From Adineta ricciae (Eukaryota; Rotifera; Eurotatoria; Adinetida; Adinetidae), in NCBI GenBank assembly GCA_905250025.1, contig CAJNOJ010000186.1:1-64000 (forward strand): a DNA stretch of 64,000 nt. Direction: 5' to 3'. Numbering within the stretch: the first letter of the stretch is position 1; every line of letters starts with the position of its first letter. The notes below the pieces were generated by a model that was not told the origin of the DNA, searched no databases, and worked only from the letters and a program-made list of their open reading frames with translations. Positions 11,872-22,662 of this stretch are shown here, piece after piece. Made by a program: the position numbers and the translations under genes.

Positions 11872-12110
11872 TTAGATTTTTTTACCATTTTTCATACAGC
11901 AACAAACTATCGTTCCAATCAAACAGAGTCCGCCTCCATGCCAGTTATCTCTACGTTTTGCATCTGCTGATTGGTTGTCCAAATGCATATTTGATGCTTC
12001 TACAATAAGCATCGCAGCTCTTACCATTTGGATCAGTTAACAAAACGTTGCCAGAGAAAAGATCGCTAACGGCTTTAGCTGCTGTGCCTGCTATTAGGCG
12101 AACTGTACGT
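11872..12110 (-). pseudogene. Decayed cysteine-rich secreted-peptide gene (minus-strand copy)
   Basis: On the minus strand a frame runs from about 12110 through a segment with CDAYC, then another Cys, then a Gly-rich stretch with GLC and a CCC cluster near the end (stop at 11872-11874). The frame breaks near 11954-11961 (a run of four T on the plus strand), after which the Cys-rich continuation lies in another frame. The C-x3-C, single Cys and late Cys cluster recall invertebrate defensin or macin antimicrobial peptides, but no family is certain. It flanks the left arm of the inverted repeat; a similar frame on the opposite strand flanks the right arm. Could also be a gene with an unrecognised intron. 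Confidence 0.3.
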
Positions 12111-12114
12111 TTGC

Positions 12115-13064
12115 ACTAGCCAAGCACATATTATACAGAGATAAAATAGCCAAGAGATTCTTCATTGGTGTTCGTGTGCTTCAATAGATATGTTAATCGA
12201 TGGAGTATTGCGATAGTTTGATGAAAATCAGTTGCTTTCTTCTATACTCATGTTTCTCAAAGAAAAATTCAATCATCCACATATCTGATAAACGGAATCT
12301 GATCAATAGGCCGGTTTAAAGCTGCCACAGGTTCCAGTTGAACTATCAATCATGTAGGTTTAATTATCTATCATAGATAGCAGTACAAATATGAAGGTTA
12401 GAAGGATGATTTATGGTTTTATCTGATATTGGAGAGTGATTAAGTACTTAATTCCTTAGTTTGACACCAAAGTACGCATATAGAGAAAAGAAAAAGAAAA
12501 CTACGTCATATTCATTTAGAATAAATAACTACGGTTCATGTCAAGAATATCCTTTAGAAAATGTCCTCAGACAAAATATCCTTTTTTGATCTTCACGTGT
12601 GTATCCATGCAGGAGCATGAAAAACAAAAGGGTATTTTCTAAACGATGTTCTTGACGTGAATCAATAATTACTGTATCATTTCCCTTTTCTTTTCTCTAT
12701 ATGCGTACTTTGGTGTCAAACTAAGGAATTAAGTACTTAATCACTCTCCAATATCAGATAAAACCATAAATGATCCTTCTAACCTTCATATTTGTACTGC
12801 TATCTATGATAGATAATTAAACCTACATGATTGATAGTTCAACTGGAACCTGTGGCAGCTTTAAACCGGCCTATTGATCAGATTCCGTTTATCAGATATG
12901 TGGATGATTGAATTTTTCTTTGAGAAACATGAGTATAGAAGAAAGCAACTGATTTTCATCAAACTATCGCAATACTCCATCGATTAACATATCTATTGAA
13001 GCACGCGAACAACAATGAAGAATCTTTTGGTCATTTTTTTTCTCTGTATATTTGCTTGGTTAGT
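12115..13064. repeat. Large foldback inverted repeat (arms about 12115-12520 and 12660-13064)
   Basis: The left arm read forward matches the reverse complement of the right arm over about 400 bp. The match is near-perfect from roughly 12165-12485 against 12695-13015 (for example CAATAGATATGTTAATCGAT at 12182-12201 against its complement at 12979-12998), with diverged outer and inner ends and a short centre around 12590. No transposase frame is present inside. It may be a MITE-like foldback element or a palindrome formed by head-to-head duplication of the surrounding peptide locus. Bdelloid genomes are known to contain palindromes, but this one is much smaller than the published kind. Confidence 0.85.
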
Positions 13065-13230
13065 ACATATTCTCACGAAAGCAAACATGCGGTAAAATCA
13101 AAGACAGATGCAAAAGCTAGAAGCTCTATGTTAGATGCTCCATCATAAATATCAATTGATCCTATTAACGCGGACGCAAACGTGCCACTGCTTGTAAACA
13201 GCGAAAATATTCATATTCACAAGTTATAGA

Positions 13231-13490
13231 TAATGGTTCTTGATGATATTATTCTGTTTCCAATGCTAATTTATTTAGGCATTGAACCATTCTGTGCTGG
13301 TGATTGTAAGTATTGCACAGAGAAGGGTGCACAGTGTTTCCAAAATTAGAGTGAAGGTGTCTGGTGCATGTTCGATGACAAAGTTTGCTGTTGTACAAAA
13401 AGGATGCAAATCAAATGTGAACTCGAAACGATAAATGAAGAGCTGACACTGAAAGTGCAGAATAAGCAATTTATATGGAAATTATAGAGT
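13231..13490 (+). pseudogene. Decayed cysteine-rich secreted-peptide gene (plus-strand copy)
   Basis: After a hydrophobic start (ATG at 13231) and a possible 3' splice site at 13277-13278, a frame encodes CAGDCKYC, then GAQCF, then an in-frame TAG at 13347-13349; beyond it the same frame continues with a WC and a CCC cluster followed by a Lys-rich tail to a stop near 13483. The Cys order is similar to the minus-strand frame on the other side of the inverted repeat. The premature stop suggests a pseudogene, unless an unseen intron removes it. A defensin- or macin-like fold is a guess from spacing. Confidence 0.3.
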
Positions 13491-14157
13491 GGCTTGTTCT
13501 GGAATTTCTCACAGAACATTTCATCGGATTCGTAGGACTTAACATGAAGAATCAACCTATTTTCCGTTGTTTATTTCTCTTCACTCTTTTTATTAATGAG
13601 TCTCCGTAGAGAATTACTCGAAAAATCCTGACATTTTTTAAAAAATATTGAGCAATAAATTTGTCTTAAACTTTTTGAACATGTTGTTCTCCTGTTTAAG
13701 CATAGATGAAAAGAAGGAAGATGAGTAGATTGATAAATGTAAATATATGACGTTGTTTACACAGGAGATAGGTACAAAAGCCGAGCGTAGGTGACTCTTT
13801 TTCGCTACACATTCACATAGTTACGTTTAGCTAAAACGACGTCTCAAAATTTGTGAATATTCACATATGAGACAAACTCGAAAACACCGTCGTAGATTCA
13901 GGTAGACCCACGAAATTTGTGCAGAGATCAGTCTAGAAGATTAACAAACCAGAAATGTTACTTACTGAACTTCTTCAACGTTATTTTCTTAACAGTGCTA
14001 TACAGATATTTTTGAAACAAGGAACGCTGGTCGATACATAATAGATCTACCTCTCACTCCATCATAACATGTTCTCATTTACTTGATGCGTTAGGGAAAA
14101 ACGTGGAATGTCAACGGCAATCTGAAAAAACCGACGTTTTAAATCAAGTAGAAGTGC
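13491..14157. other. Non-coding region
   Basis: No gene, RNA or repeat recognised; AT-rich sequence between the peptide relic and a GPCR relic. Confidence 0.4.
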
Positions 14158-14490
14158 TCGTCACCTAGCTTGCCGTCAACTTTTGACCGAACAACGACTA
14201 CTTGATCGTCAAATGACCGGTCCGTTGACACGGAATGGATTAGTAAAAAATACCATCCAAGCAGTAATAACATTACTTCTTCGAAACCATTCGGTACGAC
14301 TATTCTAACATGAATTATGTACTGTTTTGCTTTTCTCTGGTTGAGTTTCTGTTTGTTTGTGACAATCTTTACACAATATCGTCGACAAGACAGAGTATAT
14401 GATGCTGAAGCGATGTTAGTAGTTTAAAAAAAACGAAGCTCATCTTAAAAATTGTATTCCAATTACTCATAGAGAGGACCTGATAAATTA
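14158..14490 (+). pseudogene. 3' relic of a GPCR of the array
   Basis: The sequence resembles the end of GPCR copy 2: a third-loop remnant (CTTGATCGTCAAATGAC), the TM7 region, the intron position, then the tail exon including CATAGAGAGGA. The reading frame is interrupted, TM1-TM6 are missing and the 3' splice site has GG in place of AG at 14339-14340. It is clearly non-functional and older than the second pseudogene at 15.4 kb. Its downstream flank is also shared with copy 2. Confidence 0.65.
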
Positions 14491-14770
14491 ACCATAGCAT
14501 GTAGTGAATCCGAAAGTAAATGTGACATTTTCAAAATACATAAACTATCAAGACAACAAAGGCATATATCCACGTGTAATTAAAAACTTTATTACATTAG
14601 TGTGCTAAAATAAACTGTTCCCTAAACACAGAACATATGTATCTAGAAATTTGTTTCACAGCCTTTCTAAAGAAATCTCATGAAACTTATTTAACTCGTC
14701 GTCGTTGTTATATCATTGAATATAATTGATTTTCAGTACATCCAAGTCGATACTGATGAACAGCGGAGCC
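14340..14770 (+). repeat. Duplicated GPCR 3' exon and flank (unit B, diverged)
   Basis: Diverged direct copy of 10798-11215, covering the decayed tail exon and following non-coding DNA in the same order. Confidence 0.6.
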
Positions 14771-15360
14771 CTCACCTCCTCTGTAATTTCCATGGAAGCG
14801 AAATAATGATCTAAGCTCTGGATTATCCTCCAACAAAACCTCGCAAAAATTTGGATGGCGTTGAGGAGCAACACATCAAAAGTAATACTAGTACACTGCA
14901 CATGCGTATTATAATTGCACTTGATTCGATGAATTTCATCAGCAACAATGCACGAACATCTTCACAAACAGTACATAGGACTCTATACGTGTTTGTTTGC
15001 ATGTATAGATGGACAGAATATGTTTTATGGATTATAGTTCTCACTGTCTCCAAGTCGTAATTTTATTTGTTGAGAACATTTTCCTATTGTGCTGCTTCTA
15101 TGGAAAACACACAGAAAATGAGAAATGTATCACTTAAACCATACTGGGAGAGCATGTTTTTCTCTTTTGGACACTAAGATGGTTTTGATCAAAAGAACTT
15201 CCTTTCCAACCAGACTATATGTTTTCTGCAGTTTTCTTCATACTCGGCGAACACTACATTAAAATGCGTTCCAACGATCTTTTTTCCATATAGAGCAGAC
15301 TAACTGACAAAGATACAGGAAGAAAACTTCTCATACCAAGACACTGTTCAACTCAGCCAT
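14771..15360. other. Non-coding region between GPCR relic and pseudogene
   Basis: No convincing gene. Overlapping short frames on both strands around 14850-15060 have no domain, splice or start support and look accidental. Confidence 0.4.
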
Positions 15361-16065
15361 TTCAACGAATATTCAGTTTATACGCCAGCAACACCATTTT
15401 CGTTCTTGGAGTCATCGGAAATATTGTCAGCATTCTCGTCTTCACCAGACTCAAACTCTTTCGTGGTAATCGATGTGCATTCTATCTCACTGTCGAGAGT
15501 ATAGCAAATATCTATCTCATCTGCCTTGTTGAAGTTCTCATCCTCGTGTCAGACATAGCTCAAATCAATCTCGCTAACACATCGATCATATGGTGTAAGC
15601 TGCAGACAACATTAGGTCAGCCTGCTCGACTCTTCATCGGCTCCATTATTTGTTTCGAAGCACCGTGGATCAATATCTTTCTACACATTACCGGCTCTAT
15701 CTGGTTCGTCGTCAGATGACAGCAATGATCTTTGCACGAGTGATGATGTTTGTTGTTCTATCACTTCCATACACAATCTTTCGAATCTATCTGTTGAATC
15801 TGAACGGATTGGTGATAGGCACGATTCACAATGCAATCAATCAGTTGGTGACGGTATTAGTGAATGCACTTCTTTCGTGTAACTTTTCGGTAAGAGCATT
15901 TAAGAATGATTGATGTGCGATGTTTTATGTATTTGTGACAGTATCATCACGATTTCGTCGACAAGTGAAGTATGCGTTGGTCAAACTATACTTACTATCA
16001 ATGAAACAGTGCTGTCAGTCCGACGAAAAAATGATTCATCCGATGAATGATGGTTTTATGACATA
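15361..16065 (+). pseudogene. GPCR pseudogene, close relative of array copy 4
   Basis: Very similar to 17880-18790 but broken in four ways: the N-terminal start is absent, a short insertion near 15661 shifts the frame (GAAGCACCGTGG against GAAGCACTGG), roughly 290 bp covering TM4, TM5 and most of loop 3 are deleted, and the 3' splice site before the tail exon is lost after 15913. The tail resembles copy 2 (AACAGTGCTG..CAGT). High identity of the rest to copy 4 implies a recent duplication. Confidence 0.85.
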
Positions 16066-17838
16066 AGGGAATAAAACTGCTGTGTGGTCACATCTGTTGA
16101 GAACAGTTCAAACAGGTACGCATAATCCTGATTTAACAAGAAAGCGGAGGAGAACGGCAAAATCAAAATGTGTTTCAAAAGAGCATTTGGGATGTCATAT
16201 ATTTAGAAGATTACTAAGATGAAATGATTGCAAAAATAATGATTAAAGAGAAGTCGTGATTTTTACAGATTTATTAGCTTAAAAATAATTTTTCTAAATG
16301 AGTATTTTTTATTGCGTGCTTTTTCGGGGCATGAGAGCGCGAGAAAGATGAAACATGCTGAACTTCACTGCTACACATTTGTAGCATAATTATGGGGAAA
16401 ACTTTCAAAGTTCAATCTGCTCTCTTCTTACCGGCAGGTCTCATATACAAATGGAGCGTCATAGTTTGTGTGAAGGCACTTCTAGTATTACACTTATAAT
16501 CCTGAACCGTACGGATGCCATCCAGTGAAATCTAAAGCTCATCAAAAACCATGCGATCTATTAGTAACCGAAGGTGATTTTGGCATATTTCTTCCTAACG
16601 GAAGGATTTAGCTTAGATTCCTAGGGATATCAGGTTAGATTGATTAAAATTTATGAAAATCCATCGGAAGATGCTGTGCGTTGATAGATTCATCATAATC
16701 GATGAAAAGCTAATAAGCTCTTCACAAAAGCTCAAGTAATATAGAAGATGAATTCTGAGGAATGTCAAGATCCGCTTCTCCTCTCGGATTTTGTCTTCAA
16801 AGGACATGCGATGCATGAAGATTGATGAAATAACATTTTACGCATAGAATTAAAGTTGTGTGTTTTAAATTTGTTTAATGGAAACGAGTTTTCTCAAGAT
16901 CGATGAAGTCACTCTGTGAATTAATGGTATTTTCTCGTCTAAAAGTTCATAGTATAAAAAGCATGCCCGAATGTATTTATCAAACTGACTATACTGCGTG
17001 ACAAACGGGAGGCGATAATCAAGAATCCAGAAGAACTGATAATACTCATCCGCTTTACTTTTTAAGAACGTGCGCGTCTAAGATAGTAAGAGAGAAAAAG
17101 TATTAATCTACAACGCAAAATAAAAGCGTGAAAGAATAATATTTTACAATGTTACGGCTAAATATTTTTGCAATCAAAGAAAATTCATACAGAATTTTTC
17201 CAAAAATACGCGGGCGTGATTATATCACTGTTTCTATCGCTTTTCGGAAAAGAACTTCCTCCATACGAGCAAGTTTTCCCTATCGGTTCCATTAGACGTA
17301 ACAGCACCATGTATTTGATTGTTGTTCGCTTGAAGACAATTGTACTTATAACCTTGCCACCATAAATAAATATAGAGCACAAAATCTCACTCTTATTCAA
17401 TGGAATATTCACGCCCATCTGTGCACTTAAATGTATGGATGACATTCCATAGAACATTACTTTCATATATATGCATCTCCATTGTGAACCGCTTCTAAAA
17501 ACCTATATTTAAGCGTTCATTTGAATCTTCCATGATAATTCTTGTATCACAATGTTTTCTTCTATTGAAGACGAACAAAAGAACAACATCATTTCATCGC
17601 TCAACAGACCGTGCTAAACTATAATGATACATCCTGCCTGCGAGGAATTTTGATAGGAAGAAGATTAGTGATATATGAAGAATTTACGGACGGCTTTTTC
17701 TTTTTCTCTCATATCCATTCTTTTTAAATAATAGAATCTATGGTATTTCGAGACGATCTTCTCTTCATAAAACACGAGCTAATTAAGCAAGAAAGCTGAG
17801 CGGCAGTCTCGTATTCATACATAGTGCCGATCTCAGCC
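16066..17838. other. Non-coding region upstream of GPCR copy 4
   Basis: About 1.8 kb of AT-rich DNA with only short, unsupported frames on both strands. No RNA gene or element recognised. The promoter of GPCR copy 4 must lie at its right end. Confidence 0.45.
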
Positions 17839-18894
17839 ATGTCAGCATCATCTTTGGTAATTAAGATTCAACAATTTCAACGAATATTCAATTTATACGC
17901 CAGCAACACCATTTTCGTTCTTGGAATCTTCGGAAATATTGTCAACATTCTCGTCTTCACCAGACTCAAACTCTTTCGTGGTAATCGATGTGCATTCTAT
18001 CTCACTGTTGAGAGTATAGTAAATATCTATCTCATCTGCCTTGTTGAAGTTCTCATCCTCGTGTCAGACATAGCTCAAATTAATCTCGCTAACACATCGG
18101 TCATATGGTGTAAGCTGCAGACAACATTAGGTCAGCCTGCTCGACTCTTCATCGGCTCCATTATTTGTTTCGAAGCACTGGATCAATATCTTTCTACACA
18201 TTACCGACTCCATCTGCGCCAACTGTCCACTTTTGCACTTGCACAAATTTCCATCATTGCAGTGAGCTTCGTATGGATACTTCAAAGTATTCCATATATC
18301 ATTTTCTATGACATTGTTCCCTCCTTTGGCTGCATCATCACTAATCAGTCTTTGGTTTACTACTATTCATACGTTTATTACATCTTTCTCAATGGCTTGT
18401 TACCTATCTGCACTGCATCTGTGTTCAGTTTGTTGGCTTATCGAAATGTTCGCCATATAATTCGTCGTCAACTGGCAATCGAAAGACGCCGACTCGATCG
18501 TCAAATGACAGCAATGATCTTCGCGCGAGTGATAATGTTTGTTGTTCTATCACTTCCATACACAATCTTTCGAATCTATCTGTTGAATCTGAACGGATTG
18601 GTGATAGGCACGATTCACAATGCAATCAATCAGTTGGTGACGGTATTAGTGAATGCACTTCTTTCGTGTAACTTTTCGGTAAGAGCATTTAAGAATGATT
18701 GATGTGCGATGTTTATGTGTTTGTAGCTGAGCTTCTATGTATTTGTGACAATATCATCACGATTTCGTCGGCAAGTGCGACAATTATTATTAAGGCAATG
18801 CTGGAGATCAATGAAGCGTTGTCTTCATCTTGACTTAAATTCTGTTCGACCTATAGGCGTCATATCTGATACATCTGATTGGCAAAGTCAGTAA
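17839..18894 (+). CDS. Rhodopsin-like 7TM receptor, array copy 4
   Basis: Two exons, 17839-18678 and 18727-18894, with a 48-bp phase-0 intron in TM7; 335 residues starting MSASSL. Seven helices are visible, with GNIVNILVFTRLKLF in TM1, FEALDQYLS at the end of TM3, a Cys in extracellular loop 2 (SFGCIITNQS) and TM7 running into LSFYVFVTIS. The TM4 region differs clearly from copies 1 and 2, whereas extracellular loop 2 to TM6 is nearly identical to them, so the sequence is a mosaic. The tail ends in SDTSDWQSQ, with possible phosphorylation sites. A pseudogene copy lies 2.4 kb upstream. Ligand and G-protein partner are unknown. Confidence 0.85.
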
Positions 18895-21536
18895 TGGAGA
18901 TAGACGTTATATAGAACGACATTTGTTTTTGAAATTTTATGTGTTGATCACAAGTTGTGGCTGTTGACTCGTTACGAATGTAAATTATACTGGCGGTGCT
19001 GAATTAAAGATGAAAGGCTTTCTATTTAATGAATGTAGTGTTAGAAAACTAAAGTGGAAAGGGTTTAGGATATTTGTCGCAGTAGATTATCCTTTGATGA
19101 GTGATGCACAAGAAGAGTGAATATACAGGCCGTAGAAAATAAATAGATGAAAACTTTTTAATATTCATTTGGTTTGCTTTCTTTTGTTAAGCAGTCATTG
19201 GATTTTTATGGCACAAAATGGTTGTTTGCACAGGATAAACCAAACGACGAACTCTGCGTCGAATCAACGTCCTGCATAGTATATAAACTATTATGTTTGA
19301 TGTATCAGATTGTTCACAATTGTAAAAATTGCCTTTGTTTGAAGCTTATTGCAGTAACGATCTCGCAAATTATACTTCCATCGGGCAAACTGTAGCGAAA
19401 TATATAAAACAGAGCATAGTAAATGCTAGCTTTTTCAAGAAAAGATTATATCTAATACCATAAGAATTCCAAGATACTCTTTAGCTATAACCCTTGTAGC
19501 CTATTTTTTGCCATTGCGGCGCAGTCTTGCATAGATGCGGTGAAAAATGCGCAATTACAGGTCAAAATTCGATCGCAGTAGAATACATGGGAAATGAAAA
19601 CAAATGTGTGAACATTTATGAAGAATGAATCCACGAGAAAACGAATGAGAATTGATTTGGATTTCAAAAATCAACAATTTGTGTAATATATGTAAAAGAG
19701 ACAAACTCGTTGTTCAGACTTGTGATCATCTCGATTTTTTAAAATGAATACATTTAGCAGATGCTAATACGTTTGAAAATGATCGAATTGTTAAACTTTC
19801 CTGTAATGCAAGACAGTTTAGTCGAAAACAATTTAAAAATTAAAAGTTTATAAAAGTTTCATGTATCCAACTTTATTTATTACAAACACATATCCGAATT
19901 AGTTTCTAGAGGAGCAGTGAAGGAATGAACGGAAAGATACAAAGTACAAATGGCAGATAGAGCACTGTTATCCATGATATTCTGATGGTTATACTTTTTA
20001 TATTGGGCGAAAACTAAAAACAGATATTCAAGCTTTCGTGTTCGATCTAAGCACTTACAAAGTACGAGATTATAAAATGCTTTGTCGATAGGAGTTAATT
20101 TTAAAACGGATATGATCTCTGCACTACCGTTCTTCAAGCTTTAAACAACTTCTATTACAGGATGCCAACACCAGAAATTTTTACGTAAAATATATCCCAA
20201 TGGGGAGACTATTTGCATTGACTATTAAGGTGCAGTATCTTCACAGGGCAAATCGAAGTAAAAGTTGCTGTTTTTTATAAGTTTCTTAATTGCGAACTGC
20301 GACGAATACTTTGTTGGAATCATAACGCGGAACCAAAGGCAAATGATCATTAATAATATCGTCATTGCAGCTGTTTATCAAATAAAAAATACCGCTGCAG
20401 CTTGTTTTCAAGGGCGGAATGAACTCTTGTATTCAGAACCAATTTATAGAAAGTTAATTTCGTTCGAAGTTCAAGAAAAAGAGTAATTCTAATTACTGTC
20501 CCATAGCATGTATAATCCTGTACTGGTGAATAGATGACGAAATGATGTAATTATCTTAGCCAAATCAAGAAAATACGTTGAATACATCGAATTTTTTCAG
20601 CTATAAACGAATAATCATAAAAGCATCATTGGCCAGACCATGGTAATATTACCGCGCGTTTTTTATAATCAACACCTTAAATTTAAAAAAAAAACAAGAC
20701 ATGATCGATAGTACTAGAATTACTTCCATTTATTTTGTCAAGGTGAAACATCAACTTTCTGCATCTAAAGTAAACTCAGAATGTTATTTCTTTACTCCAC
20801 AGATCTCATTCTATCACCGAATTATAAAGTCAAGTGTCGCTCTCACACTGATCTTACCTAGCTGAGGTGTGTATTTTTAAGTATTTCTCCTAACCATTAT
20901 GACAGTTGATATTATTTAGCGTAGCTAATATTCCATTTATACTTCTTCAAAAGATCGACGACAAATTAAAGTGAAGTACAGATGGTTGTAAATCATGGCA
21001 ATGTTGACTATCTTTGCATATATAGCTTCATGTGGACAATGGAAGTTACTGACGTTCAATAGCGAAAGAAGCTGTTTGTTTTGCATAACTGTAGTTTTTC
21101 TTATTATAGTATTTCGTTGGCTAACATCATTATCTTTGATTTATCCATACAGCATAGTATTGATGCGAACTGTCAGTGAGTTTAGTACTCGTAGGTCTAT
21201 ACCTAACATACTATACTTACAAGACCAGTAAGCATTCTTTTGATTTATAGAGCTTCACTGAATTGAACGTGGTGTCGCACATTTATTGCGCTCAATTAAT
21301 AAATTACGATGTTTTCGTTCTCGATTCTGCAAAAAACCTAAAACTAATGAGGTAGAAGTTACCTGTTCTATCTAAAAATGTATTATCAGAACTGAAAATT
21401 GATCGAAATTCATGTTAGTTCTCTTTCTATTTTTTATTTCCAAAGAAACACAAATAATTTCTCTCGAGACACGAGCAATAACAGAACGTAGGAAAAGCTC
21501 GTTTACTATACATCACGTAGACTGATCGGCGAATAG
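18895..21536. other. 2.6-kb region without recognisable genes
   Basis: Several frames of 60-85 codons occur on both strands, but none has a domain, splice partner or coding-like composition. No tRNA, rRNA or transposon feature was seen. It separates the receptor array from the conserved gene block. Confidence 0.45.
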
Positions 21537-22157
21537 TTAACAGTTCTCTGCCCACTGATGCTGCCATTTAACATAATCACAGAGGATCCTATCTTTCTCA
21601 CAATTTTTATTCAGAATATTATCCATTAAAATTTGAGCATTTTGAATTGTATCTGTGTTAGTTTGACTATTGATTTTTGGTAATCGACGACGAAATGTAG
21701 CCGTAGAAAGACGTGGTAGAATATTCGCAATACGCTTTGATGAATATACATTAGCTAAATGAGTAACTAAAGTGTCTTCATAGGTTTTAATCATAGCTTT
21801 TTGTCCAATAGGTGTTAGAGTGGATGAAAACTGATAGGATGATTTTATCTTAGCTTTATCATCAATAGAGTAGGATCGACGAAGGATTGATTTCGGCATT
21901 GCTTCTTCTTGTCTACGAGTACGATCGATTAACTAAAAAGATTGTATTTATAGATATAGCCAATAAAAAGAAAGAAGCTTTCCGTCAAATACTTTAAGAG
22001 CTTGAAGATAATCGATATCAGGTTCTTTCGGTTTTTGAATAGTCGGTAAGATAGTCTGTTGTCGTCTTCGAGGCGATCCATTCATACAGGTGGCTCCTCT
22101 TTGAATCACTGGTGTTGTTTTAGTCTTTCTTATTCTTTGTGCCTGTTCTCGATTCAT
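21537..22157 (-). CDS. Small basic protein of unknown function
   Basis: Two exons, 21993-22157 and 21537-21932, with a 60-bp phase-0 intron, giving 186 residues. The protein is rich in Lys, Arg, Gln and Ser, has no signal peptide or membrane segment, and carries basic patches (RRRQQ, RRRLPK). The C-terminus YVKWQHQWAENC is aromatic. I do not recognise a family. Coding status is supported by the in-frame splice and by a divergent start next to EXOC4, with about 500 bp between the two starts. Could be a cilium- or microtubule-associated small protein, which is only a guess from composition. Confidence 0.6.
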
Positions 22158-22662
22158 TGATTTGATTTTATGAGGAAAAAATGTAAGAGAAATCGAGTGA
22201 AGTAGTCGATTCTCATCAATCGAGAATGTAAAAACAAAAAGCGAACGATAGACAGAGCAAGAAAAAACAAATCGATTTTAACAAAGAAAGTAAAAGAAAA
22301 TCATTGTTTATGTTAGTTAGAAGAAAAGAGTTTATCGATTTTATGTTAAATTACCATCATTGCCAAATGTTGTTCTTCTTTTTCTTCTCTAATTCAACAC
22401 TCCTTTCGTACTTTATTTTTGCTAGTCATAAACGTCTCGAACGCGCTTCGTTTACGATCATTAGAAAATTCTGTCTTGTGCATAGATGACGCTAGTATTG
22501 CGAGTCATTTTTTATATTTATTTTTGGAGGTCAATTCAATGTCTTTGATTGGATCGAAAGCGTTGAAGAGAAAGAAGAATGAATGAGTTGATCGTGATAC
22601 GGTTGATTTGATTTAATTTAGGTAAAAGATCTGTTTTATTTGGATAGAGTTTTATTGTTAAC
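22158..22662. other. Divergent intergenic region upstream of EXOC4
   Basis: AT- and T-rich, without genes. It holds the promoters for both directions. An orphan 3' splice site at 22620-22621, 42 bp before the EXOC4 ATG, is a candidate trans-splicing acceptor. Confidence 0.5.

Noticed and set aside
12115-13064. CRISPR-like or DNA transposon with TIRs
   Set aside because: A single inverted pair, no spacer repeats and no transposase frame.
17168-17466. Overlapping frames on both strands
   Set aside because: Neither has coding-like composition or domain features; overlap indicates chance.
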